Source of the DNA: Phytophthora hibernalis
Taxonomy: Eukaryota; Oomycota; Peronosporomycetes; Peronosporales; Peronosporaceae
Direction: 5' to 3'
Assembly (NCBI GenBank): GCA_012656075.1
Contig: JAAKBF010000019.1
Span: 1-64,000 of the forward strand
DNA length: 64,000 bases
Under the pieces are notes generated by a model. It saw only the letters and a program-made list of their open reading frames with translations, was not told where the DNA came from and did not search any database. Shown in pieces: positions 55,066 to 64,000 of the stretch; the stretch's first letter is position 1, and each line of letters begins with the position of its first letter. Made by a program: the position numbers and the translations under genes.

Positions 55066-56417
55066 TTACTCAATCTCATCATACGCTAGCTGCTGGTCAT
55101 TATTGCCTTTGAGTGCCTGCGGGTCTGCAGCGTGTGGAGAAAACAGCTCGGCCTCCTCGAGGACGTCCTCCTGACAACTTCGTTGGCATTCTTAAAGTAG
55201 GAGAAGATTGCGACGCCGACGAGCGAGAGAGGGACGCCCAGACCCGTCACGAGCCACATGACTCGGGGGCCGTAGTTCTCGTAGAAGTAGCCGCCGACCA
55301 ACGTCCCTGTAGCACGCGCCAGTCCATTTTGAATGGCGTTGAGTACGCCCATGACAGTTCCTTCGCACCCCTTTGGTGTCGCTGAGTAGATGTACTGCGT
55401 GACGGCCGCCCACGTCAGTCCGAAGGTGATGCCGTGCAAGAACTCGAAAGGAATGGCGCTCCACGGATTCGTCATAACGGCGTAGTACGAGATTCGTACA
55501 GCATAGCCAGCGAGGGACATCAGAAGAACATTGACGGTGCCAATCTTCTTGATGATTTTGTGGGAGTAGAAGAACGCCGGCAGCTCGGATGAAGTTTCAC
55601 ACATGATAGCGACGCCGACGATCTTCGCATCGCCGCCCGAGAGATTGTACAGGTTGAGTGTGAGGAAACTCGACAGGACGCCGTACATCAATCCCATCAG
55701 GAACACAACACCGAGCAGCACCAACACGTCAAACTCCTGCACGACCAACCGAATGCTGCCCATGAAGGATGACGACAGCTCCGGCTCAGTGTTCTCGTTT
55801 CCTTCGCCAGTTTCCAAGGCATCATACCCGTTGTTGCCGTATTGGACAGGTGGAATCAACCGCAGTACCAACAGCGACGACATGCAGAGCATGAAACTCA
55901 TTCCAAACGACCAGTAGATGCCTCCAACAGCGACTGCCAAACCTGTCACGTAGGCCCCAATGCCGAAGCCCACTGCGCCAAACAGCCTTTGCTTACCGTA
56001 CTCACCGCCCACGTTCCCGAGCATGTTGAGCACCGCGTGGTCGAGCAGCGACGCGGCGGGGCTGCGCTGGAACTGTGCCAGCATGACCACGAAAATGGTC
56101 CACTCAAATGACCAGGCGAAGAACTGTAGTGCAAACCACAGGACTGAGCCACTGACGATGCAAAAGATGTGCACCAGTCGCTGGTCGCTAATGTGGTCGG
56201 CTATGGCGCCCCAAAACGGCGGTGCGACCATGGAAGCCAAGCTCGGAAGTGTCTGAAGCACTCCGATCTGCACTTTGGAGAAGCCTGCCGTGTGCTGGTA
56301 ATAGACCGTCAGGAAGTTGAACATGGCGGAGCCGCCCGCCGACGACAACCCGTACATGAGCTTGGTCTCCCAGAGCAAGTCGTGGTGCCAAGCCAGCTTG
56401 GATACTGCCATTGCCAT
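55066..56417 (-). CDS. MFS transporter, MFSD6/LacY-like (tandem copy 2, best preserved)
   Basis: An uninterrupted frame from ATG 56417 (MAMAVSKLAWHHDLLWETKL) covers all twelve predicted helices: FLTVYYQHTAGFSKVQIGVL, DHISDQRLVHIFCIVSGSVL, KQRLFGAVGFGIGAYVTGLA, CETSSELPAFFYSHKIIKKI, EFLHGITFGLTWAAVTQYIY. The open frame ends at 55086, but one base loss near 55175 seems to have shifted it. The alternative frame gives EDVLEEAELFSPHAADPQAL and ends at 55066, matching the C-terminal tails of copies 1 and 3. Plasma or organelle membrane transporter; substrate unknown. Confidence 0.85.
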
Positions 56418-56814
56418 AATTCACGATTTTGAAATGCTTGGTCGCTGGCAAATTACGAGATGCCAAGCAGTTGAGCCTTGCAATAAAACGCTTGGTGCGC
56501 GATTGCGTGGATGAAGTTGAAGTGCTCACGCATCTTTTCGACCAAGAAGGCTGCACGGCTCAAATACTTCTAATGTCACACCCCACTATTCAAATAGTCG
56601 AATTAGAGGCAAAACAATAGAGAACAGGACGGATGGCATGCAGTCGTGGATACACATGACTAGTTGACGACAACTGGCAATCACTTTGCTTTGGGGAACC
56701 CTGACAACTTCATGGCATATCGACTCGACGCTGTCATGACTGTCATGATTGCAAGAGTCAACTGATTATCTTGCGGTAGATACATGTAAAATGTCCGGAC
56801 CTTCAAGCGCTAGA
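56418..56814. other. Spacer between MFS copies 2 and 3
   Basis: No gene is seen. It contains the upstream region of copy 2 and the 3' flank of copy 3. Confidence 0.5.
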
Positions 56815-58100
56815 CTACTCGTCACAGGATCCATACCCGTCCATCGGTTGTAGTGTAAAGATTTCGGCCTCTTCCAGCGGCATTTTCTCCTGTATGTCAG
56901 CAGTGCCCTTCAAACAGGCAAATACTCCCAGCGCGATTAGCGAAAGGGGTACACCAAGTCCTGTGAACAACCACATTGTGCGTGGCCCGTAGCGCTCGTA
57001 GAAGTAGCCGCCAATGAGTGTACCGGACGCTCGAGCAAGTCCATTTTGCATCGCGTTCAAGATCCCCATGACGGTGCTCGCACGACCGCGAGGGGATGCC
57101 GAATAAATGTACTGCGTGCACGCCGCCCACGCTAGCCCGAATGTGATGCCGTGCAAGAACTCGAATGGGATCACACCCCACGCGTTTGTCATAGTCGTGT
57201 AGTAATCGCGTAGCCAAGAATTGAGATCAGCAGCACTCTCACTGTCCCGATTTTCTTGATGATTTTGTCAGCAAAGAAGAACGCAGGCAGTTCCGACGAA
57301 GTCTGGCACATAACTACAATGCCGACTATACGAGGGTCCTCGCCCGACAAATTGTACAGGTTCAGCGTGATGAAGCTTGCAATCACACCGTACATGAGTC
57401 CCATGAGGAACACCACACCAAGCAGCACCAGCACATCGAGCTCTTTTGTCACCAGTCTTGCGCATTCTGCAAACAGTGTTACTCTGGTGCTTGTGGAACG
57501 GGACTCCTCATCTTTGCCACTCTCCAGCGCAGAATTGACTACACGTTCAATAGTTCTGTACTTGACAGGCGGGATCCGTTGCAAGACCAAAAGCGATGAA
57601 TACCACAGCACGAGCTGCGTCCAAAACGACCAGTAGATGCCGCCAGTCGCCACCACCAGCCCGGTGAAGTATGCACCGATGCCCCAACCAACCGCGCCAA
57701 AAGTCTCTGTTTCCCGTACTCCTCCAACTTTTTCCAGAACGTCCAGAACTGCGTGGTCCAGCAAAGATCCTGACGGGCACCTCTGGAAGCGGGCCATCAC
57801 CACCATCACCACTGTCCAGCCAAACGACCACGAGAAGAACTGAATGGCAAAGTAGAAGAGCGTTCCCGTGAGAATGCACAGCACATGAATGCGTCGCTGT
57901 TCTCGGATATAGTCGGCCACAGCTCCCCAGACCGGCGGGGCCACAACCGACGAAAAGTTGGGCAGTGTCTGCAGAACTCCGATCTGCGCCTTGGAGAACC
58001 CTGCCGTGTGCTGGTAATAAACAGTGAGGAAGCTGGAGATAGACGACGACCCGGCATTCGTGAGTGTGTACATGAGCTTGATCTCCCACATCGTCCTCAT
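56815..58100 (-). CDS. MFS transporter, MFSD6/LacY-like (tandem copy 3)
   Basis: ATG 58100 (MRTMWEIKLMYTLTNAGSSS). Same family core as copies 1 and 2: FLTVYYQHTAGFSKAQIGVL, DYIREQRRIHVLCILTGTLF, CPSGSLLDHAVLDVLEKVGG, WGIGAYFTGLVVATGGIYWS, CQTSSELPAFFFADKIIKKI, EFLHGITFGLAWAACTQYIY. A local garble at 57709-57745 (VRETETF where the relatives have EYGKQRLF) fits three lost bases that cancel in frame, one of them in AAAA 57709-57712. One more loss near 57195 splits the frame. The C-terminus is shorter (PMDGYGSCDE) but keeps EEAEIF. Confidence 0.8.
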
Positions 58101-58345
58101 CGTCGAAAACGGTTGAAATGCATCGACATGATTATGTAGGAGCGACCTCCCTTCTCAACGGCCAACCAGGACTACACGATTGTAGCTTCTGGGTGGGATG
58201 TCATAAAATAGACACACACAGTCAAAATCGTTTTCAGTGACAAGTGCGATAGTTAAATGACCACGTTTCGTGCTGCCGAGGCATGAACCTTACCAATGTT
58301 GTACAGTACATGAACTACCGGTACTATTATACCAGGTGTAGCAGA

Positions 58346-58730
58346 CTACTCGGTGGGGTCTGTAGCTACGCCCTCCACAATGTTGTTCGTCTTCCAGACC
58401 ATGAACGACGAAATTTGGTTGTCGATGTTGTTGCGTGCAAAGTTGGTGGGAAGTCTTTCTCCGCCGTTGGCCACGTGCGAACGGTTCCTGTGCAGTTTCG
58501 TTCAGTATAGAAGGCGATATAGGCCTGGTTGTTTGGAAAACTCCCAGTCTGTGTCAACTTTCTCCACTGCGCGGACGAAGCCTTATCGTTGAAGTCCACC
58601 GCGTTGGTACAGAACTGCGCCATACTGAATTCGAACAGCCAGTGACCGGTGTCGAGCCCGAAGTTTGTGTCTCCAAACAGGTGAACAGACTGGGTCGCCA
58701 CAAGCGTCAAATAACAAGCTAGTAGCAGCT
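58346..58730 (-). CDS. Small secreted beta/gamma-crystallin-like protein
   Basis: The minus frame gives a hydrophobic leader (LLLACYLTLVATQS), then a beta/gamma-crystallin-like Greek-key repeat: VHLFGDTNFGLDTGHWLFEF, CTNAVDFNDKASSAQW, AYIAFYTERNCTGTVRTWPT. After one base lost in the GGG at 58448-58450 (plus strand) it continues IDNQISSFMVWKTNNIVEGV and stops at 58346. The start codon is not visible: an acceptor-like accatag precedes the leader, so a small first exon probably lies upstream. Phytophthora secretes many such small proteins; I claim no effector function. Confidence 0.6.
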
Positions 58731-58994
58731 ATGGTAAGTCTCGAAAATTAACAGCTAGGCGAATTCAGAAGTGAAGTGTCCATTCCGCGTATGATTTCCG
58801 GGAAAACAATCCAAGAAGGTCCTATGAATTTATTCTACAAGACCGCGTACGACGCATGAATGCCATCGCAGATAATTGCTTCGTGAGATTCTATGCTTGA
58901 CAACCCCGGTTCATTATTCTCCTTTATCGTTTACCGTCTTGATCTCTTTCTAGTGCAGCCTACCACTATTGGAACGTCCCAACGTGGCAGGCCC

Positions 58995-61230
58995 TCACCG
59001 CATTGTCAACATGATGTCTACACCGTTTTCCGGCGGATGTAGCCGCTGGAGCAGAACGCTGGCTTGCAAACGTATCGGCGCCCGATGGAACGGAACTTCC
59101 CTTTTGAGGATGAGGTATCCCGTTACGGAAAATAGCGCGAATGTAGCGATGAGGCCGTCGCGAACTCGTGTGGCCACAGGCAAATCCGGACGCATACTGA
59201 GAGACACACTGATAACCGCGAGCGCAGCAAGGGTGGCCTCCAGCATCATGTTCAGGAGACTGTGCTGCTGCTGGAAATTAAACGGCGACTCGTCCCGCTT
59301 ATCTGGTGCGAAGTTTCCGACAAGCAGGTCAAACGCGTCCTGGCGAACGCCGTCTGAAAAGTTGTTGAGGTAATAGCGAGTGACTGAGTTCACGCCATCT
59401 TGCAGGGCACCTGCGATTGTTCGCCGTCCTGTGCGCGTAAAGTCCGTTTTCAACGCGCCAGTGCCAGCGTACATCCTGCTCACGTAGTCTGCGTTGTCTG
59501 CCCAAGCATTCTTGAACACGACCTCGAAGCTCCCATAGGGCGAATCCAGTACAGTATTGCCCATTTCGCTTCCAACGGTACTGAAGGGATAAAGCTGAAG
59601 CGCCATAAGAATCGTACGTCGAGCAAAGAGACTCATTACGACGTTGGTACGGTCTAAGTTGTCCATGCAGTTTACACGGAAGACACCACGCTGGCGTGAG
59701 ATTAGTCGCCCTTCACCGTCGCACTCGAACCAGCCATATTGCGTGAACTGCTCCTCCACATCGGTCATGAGCTTGGACAGGTTGTGCCATGCCATTTTAC
59801 GACACTCGTGGTGAAAGTCGAACCATACATACGCAACAGGCTCGGCAAAGAGCTGCGAAATCGACGAGGGTGCCGATGGCACTGTCACCTGGAGTGGTGG
59901 TTGCTCGCGCACGGGAGCGACATTGACGACTGCAACGTCGGGGTACCTGATGATCCGGAGCCTTTTTCGCTGCCGGTCGTTGATGCACTTGTCGGCGAAC
60001 CTGCAGCAGAACCTCCACCGTTCGAAAGGATGGGCCCGTTGCTTCCATTCGACACAGGTGCTGAGGGCAAGGAGATCGACATGCTCTTGTGCTGGCGGGG
60101 TGACAAGGTGTGGAGTGCAGGGGACGCGTGCACCGAAGTCGTCGCAGCAGATCCCACCGAGCTGGAGCCATCTCCCGACTTGGACAACTGGTTATACTTT
60201 TTGACATATTTGCCAAACGCCGAGCCGAGCTGCGTCTGATCGCGCACGGTGGAGCTCTTGCCTGCCTTGTCGATAAGGTTCACGCACGTGATGTGACCGT
60301 AGCGCTGGATGAGGTTGTCCATGTGCGCGCGGAAGGCCAGCTCGTTCCAGTCCACGACGCTCTCGTGGCCCGAGAAGGCGTAACGCGTGCGTGGCATGTA
60401 CTTCAACGTGACCATTTGATCCCAGTAGAGCGGGATGCTGCCGCGCACCTGCACGTACGAGCACACAGCCCTAGACGGCTTGACTAGCAACATCTCCGTC
60501 TCGGCGAAGTTGGCGACGCATCCGTCCTTGTCGACGCCCCTGACATTGAAGCGCGTGCCCACGCGTCTCCAGCTCCTTCTTGTGAAGAATAAAATATCGC
60601 AGCGTTGGCCGTTGACGTCGCACTTCTTAATGACCTTGACGAAACCCGAGATAACGGGCACGATCCAATCGCTGAGCTCAAGCTCAATAAAGCGGCCCAG
60701 CACGGGCTTGTTCCAGAAAAATCCTCCTCCGCGCGTGCGTACAGAGGCGACTGGCGCTGCGCCGCCGACGAGGCCGAGGCAGACGCGCGCTTCTGGGCCG
60801 AGAGCGTCAAGTCCAGGTCGTACGAGAAGTAGAAAGTGCGTGAGGCCAGTGCTGTCGTGAGCATGCGGCAGTACTCGCGCTCGTCCTGCTTTTCGCGGCT
60901 GCTGGCGTGCTTGAAGAAGCTCTGGTGGGCGGCGGCGCTCACGGGCAGCAGTGTGAGCTCCAGGACGCAGTAAATTTTCTCGCTGTTCGGTCCCGAGCCC
61001 ACCACGCGCGAGTCAGTGACCACCGCCAGGTACGGTCCACTCAGCAGCGTGTACACACCGTACACGGCGTGGATGGGCACCGTGGCGGCGTCCTCGCTAG
61101 GCTGCGCGGCCAGCTGCTCGATGTCCACGCCGCCCGATGACGCGTTGGCCGTGAGCCGCAGCCATGGGCCGGCACCAGCGCGGCAGTCCTCCAGCAGCAG
61201 CTCCGCGCGCTCCGCATACACCTTGAACAT
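58995..61230 (-). CDS. SAC1: Sac1-type phosphoinositide phosphatase with two C-terminal membrane helices
   Basis: ATG 61230 (MFKVYAERAELLLEDCRAGA). The SAC N-terminal domain has AVYGVYTLLSGPYLAVVTDS and REYCRMLTTALASRTFYFSY, then after a loss in AAAAA 60717-60721, WIVPVISGFVKVIKKCDVNG, FFTRRSWRRVGTRFNVRG, YVQVRGSIPLYWDQMV. A Ser/Gly-rich insert (60110-59910) follows, then the catalytic P-loop VFRVNCMDNLDRTNVVMSLF (59670-59690; Cx5R with the Sac1-type NLDRTN) and two membrane helices (LEATLAALAVISVSL, GLIATFALFSVTGYLI). Expected to dephosphorylate PI4P at ER/Golgi membranes. A further base is missing in GGGG 59940-59943. Catalytic Cys and Arg are intact. Confidence 0.88.
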
Positions 61231-62046
61231 TGCTGCGGCAGTGCAGAGAAGTGATGCAGGAAGTGAAGCAAGAGCGATGGCCAACGCTGTCAAGTATTTT
61301 TATGATCTGCAAGGGGAGAAGAAGGTGTGAAACGGCCTTTGAGAGAGGACTACCGTGTTTACTCTGTAATTTGCTTTCCTCAAAACTGCATAAATGGTAG
61401 TTTTGTATACATTGAAGCGAAATTGACAGTTAAATACACCTGTGATAATTAATGAGCTTGCGAAAACGATTCATGTATTTTCTGTGCTTATTGTAAATGC
61501 AATGTTTTGGTATTACGCGACTTACGTGTCCGCGCACACCGGGTTAAGTTAAGAGCTGAAGAGGAATCTAGGAATAATCAATGGTGACCATGGTGTAAAC
61601 TAAACTTAGTCGAAAACTCAGTGTCCTATCTTCACTGAAAACAGTGGGACTGTTGATGCAATGCGATTGCGGGCTCGATCAATCGACATCGTCAGGTTGC
61701 AGTTGTCTTCGTCGCAATTGTGAATCCTGGCGCCAACAAGCGTTATTCCTGGGCGGCCCAGTGGGCGTTGTCGCCGGCAATCAAGCTGCATTACTGGCGT
61801 ATCACACATGCTCATTCCTTCAATAATGTAGGCTGTTTCCATTTCGGGTGACTACTTTATGGTAGTTTATGGTACTGCTGTTCCGATGGGGTGGCAAGAA
61901 GATGCCACCCGCATCGCCCGTTGCTGCTGGTAGTTTGTGGGCGCTCTGTCGCCATGTCTGGCCTTAAGAGCACCGATTCCCAAATAATAAAATACTCTGG
62001 GGCCATTGCCGCTGTCGCCCCAGCGCGTGCTTCAACCCATTGGCGT
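61231..62046. other. Intergenic region, no convincing gene
   Basis: A minus-strand frame of 74 codons at 61618-61842 (METAYIIEGMSMCDTPVMQL) shows no family resemblance. The first 150 bp are the upstream region of the SAC1-type gene. Confidence 0.4.
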
Positions 62047-62717
62047 CTACCGATGGTGCTGGAGCAGGTGGCGCTTCCGTGCGCCGAACGACTTGACGCC
62101 GCGCTCATTTTCGTAAGTCGGCAGCGCCGGGTCGCTGTCCACCTTCTTCAACGTCCTGCTGGGTACAACAGGCGCGTGCCCCATGATGGAGAGTCGCGAC
62201 AGCTGCGCCGGTCGCTTCGGACTGGACGCCATCGTCGATACGGCCGCTGTCTGCAGCACGTCGGCAAAGGTGCGAACTGTTTCGCCGTCCTTGTCGACGA
62301 CCTCCCAGTCGTCCTGGATCACGACCCACGCGTCGGTGCCGCTGCTGCCGGCCACCGCCACCTCGCTCCAGTCCTCCTCGTCCGCCAGCTCCGAGGCGGC
62401 GTCGTCGTCCGCGTGCAGGTCCACGAACAATAGCTCCGTGGGCTCCTGTGTGTGAGCAGTCACTGGCTCCTGTGCGAGGTCGCCCAGCATGGCCGCCGCC
62501 ACGTCCTCGCGGTAGTTGGCAGCCACCAGCACGTCGCGGCGCACGTCCACGGCCACCGAGGGAAGAACTCGCCCAGCACGCGCAGCTTCTGCTTGCTGGC
62601 TGTCGTATCGATGGGGCGCACGCGCCGTGACAGCGTCTCCATGATCTCCATCTCGTCCGTGAGCCAGCGCTTGGCCGCCCGCATAGTTGAGCTCTTGCGT
62701 GCGTAGCGACTCGCCAT
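62047..62717 (-). CDS. Uncharacterised acidic protein with three WxxV/I motifs
   Basis: ATG 62717 (MASRYARKSSTMRAAKRWLT), then DEMEIMETLSRRVRPIDTTA. After one lost base near 62560 comes VAVDVRRDVLVAANYREDVA, an acidic middle, and a basic end (RTLKKVDSDPALPTYENERG, ending RKRHLLQHHR, stop 62047). The acidic middle carries EEDWSEV, TDAWVVI and QDDWEVV in about 35 residues, each fitting the W-x-x-V/I core of Atg8-interacting motifs with acidic residues before it. No catalytic domain. An autophagy link is inference only. Confidence 0.5.
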
Positions 62718-63271
62718 GTCTGTTTATATGGGTGCCTGTGTACTGTAGTGAAGTGCGGCCTGCAGGGTCAAATTGAGAATGAGCAGCTCCGGCAACCGGC
62801 GCGATTCTTGCGGTTGGGGCGATACATTCCACGTGAAAAGGCGCAGAACTGAGAACGCCTACGTCGCGCGCGTCACCGATTCAGATTTGATTTGAGGGGG
62901 AATACGAAATGGCAGGCAATTTTCGAGCCACGCCTTGCATTTGCACTTATACGTTTTGGAAGGAAGTGTTTGCGAAACCATCTGTAGCGTCAAACGTGGG
63001 CCTTTAACGCGGTAATAATGACCCCTTTGGTATAATAATGCAACTTGCAAGTGCTGGTCAATGCTGTCCGTGTCCGTCGGACAACCGGGCTCCGACGGCG
63101 TGAGGGCTTCACGGCGGCCTTCACTCACCACGTCGCCGGACAAGGCGGTGAGTGGGGTTCGGCAAGTCCAGTGGCTGTCGCCCAAACGTTGTCGTCACGC
63201 ATCTTCAACGACCATCATTAGGGTGATGGCGTCCACCTTCGTGCAACCTCCACAAGATCTTCAAGCGTCGC

Positions 63272-64000
63272 ATGCCATCAATCCGGTCTCCGACAACAAT
63301 GGAGGGATCCGTGGCGTGGGAGTCCGTGCCGCTCTGGGACAGCACCACCGCGCCCTCATCCACTGATATGGTGCAGGACCCGCTCTCCGCCCTGGATGCT
63401 CCGCCATTCGCCGTTAGCCCGTCGTTGAACGCCAAGATCTCGCTCTGGCGCGGCCCGCTTCACCGCCTCCGGGTCGACGCCGTCGTCCACTCCACGTGCG
63501 AGTCCATGCGCGATAGCGACGGCGAGTTCGCCAGGCTGCTCAAGGCCGCAGGTCCGGAGATTGCCGTCGAGTGCAACGCAGCCGGTGCGTGTCGTACGGG
63601 GACGCTGTGCTCACGCGGGGCTGCCAGCTGCCGGCCAAGTTCATCCTGCACACTGTGGGGCCGCGCTACTTGCCCAAATACAGGAACGCGGCGGAGCACG
63701 CACTGCACTCCAGCTACCGCAGTGTTCTGACAGTCGCGAGGGAGAACGGTTTGCGCTCGGTAGCGCTCGGATGCATCTACACTCTGCGCAAAGGGTATCC
63801 GAGAGAGGAGGCCGCGCATATTGCGGTGAGGACTGCGCGGCGCTACCTCGAGCACTACGCCGACAGTTTTGATCTCGTTATTTTCTGCGTTGATTCGCTG
63901 GCAGACATGATTGTGTATGAGAGAGTGCTCCCGCTGTACTTCCCGCGGACGATGGAGGAGCAGCGAAAGTCGCAGGAGGAGCTGGCAACTCGAGATCTCG
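63272..64000 (+). CDS. GDAP2-type macrodomain protein (3' end outside the window)
   Basis: Chosen start ATG 63272 (ATG 63299 is possible). A macrodomain follows: NAKISLWRGPLHRLRVDAVV (DAVV strand), then a GDAVLTRGCQLPAKFILHTV-like loop in the next frame after a base loss near 63590, then YRNAAEHALHSSYRSVLTVA, SVALGCIYTLRKGYPREEAA and FDLVIFCVDSLADMIVYERV. This order is the N-terminal half of GDAP2-like proteins, which continue with a CRAL-TRIO domain beyond the window. Macrodomains bind ADP-ribose; the GDAP2 subclass is poorly characterised. Confidence 0.75.

Noticed and set aside
58346..58730. RxLR or Crinkler effector
   Set aside because: No RxLR-dEER or LFLAK motif is seen; the sequence fits a beta/gamma-crystallin-like fold.
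62859..63185. Minus-strand ORF upstream of the macrodomain gene
   Set aside because: No domain or conserved motif; it overlaps the expected promoter and 5' region of the plus-strand gene.

Overview
The window looks like a piece of an oomycete nuclear genome, most likely Phytophthora or a close relative. I infer this from short-intron genes packed 70 to 400 bp apart at both ends, from oomycete-typical proteins, and from a central block of oomycete-style transposons (MULE, Copia, piggyBac, Tc1/mariner, DDE_Tnp_4, and elements encoding DUF6818 and SET-like proteins). No species is assigned.

Layout: (1) 1-10.6 kb is a gene island with an EF-hand protein, a TUG-like UBL-PUB-UBX protein, a PHD/AWS/SET histone methyltransferase, an ankyrin protein and a tRNA-Leu(AAG). 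(2) 10.7-43.4 kb is a transposon block with almost no host gene. It holds three copies of one MULE family, a second MULE broken by two later insertions, five Copia pieces with two LTRs in opposite orientation, a piggyBac with a chromodomain module upstream, a pogo-type fragment, two Tc1/mariner-type elements with clear TIRs and TA duplications, and a non-autonomous hAT-like element with a perfect 8-bp target duplication. (3) 43.5-64 kb is a second gene island: a basic/RS-rich nuclear protein, a scrambled GH10 xylanase, an Rrp42-like exosome subunit, a UFD1-UBX fusion protein, a multipass membrane protein, three tandem MFS transporters, a small beta/gamma-crystallin-like secreted protein, a Sac1-type phosphoinositide phosphatase, an uncharacterised acidic protein with three WxxV/I motifs, and a GDAP2-type macrodomain protein cut by the window end.

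A theme running through the window is single-base frame breaks inside otherwise well conserved genes. Many fall in short homopolymers, always as a missing base. Sequencing or assembly error explains this better than a dozen independent pseudogenes, so most frameshifted host genes are reported as CDS spans and not as pseudogenes. The GH10 gene and the transposons carry real structural damage as well.

The most interesting points are the two unusual p97/Cdc48-cofactor architectures, the nested MULE whose N-terminus appears to be a 13-residue minisatellite repeat, the chromodomain-piggyBac arrangement, and the inverted segment inside the xylanase.
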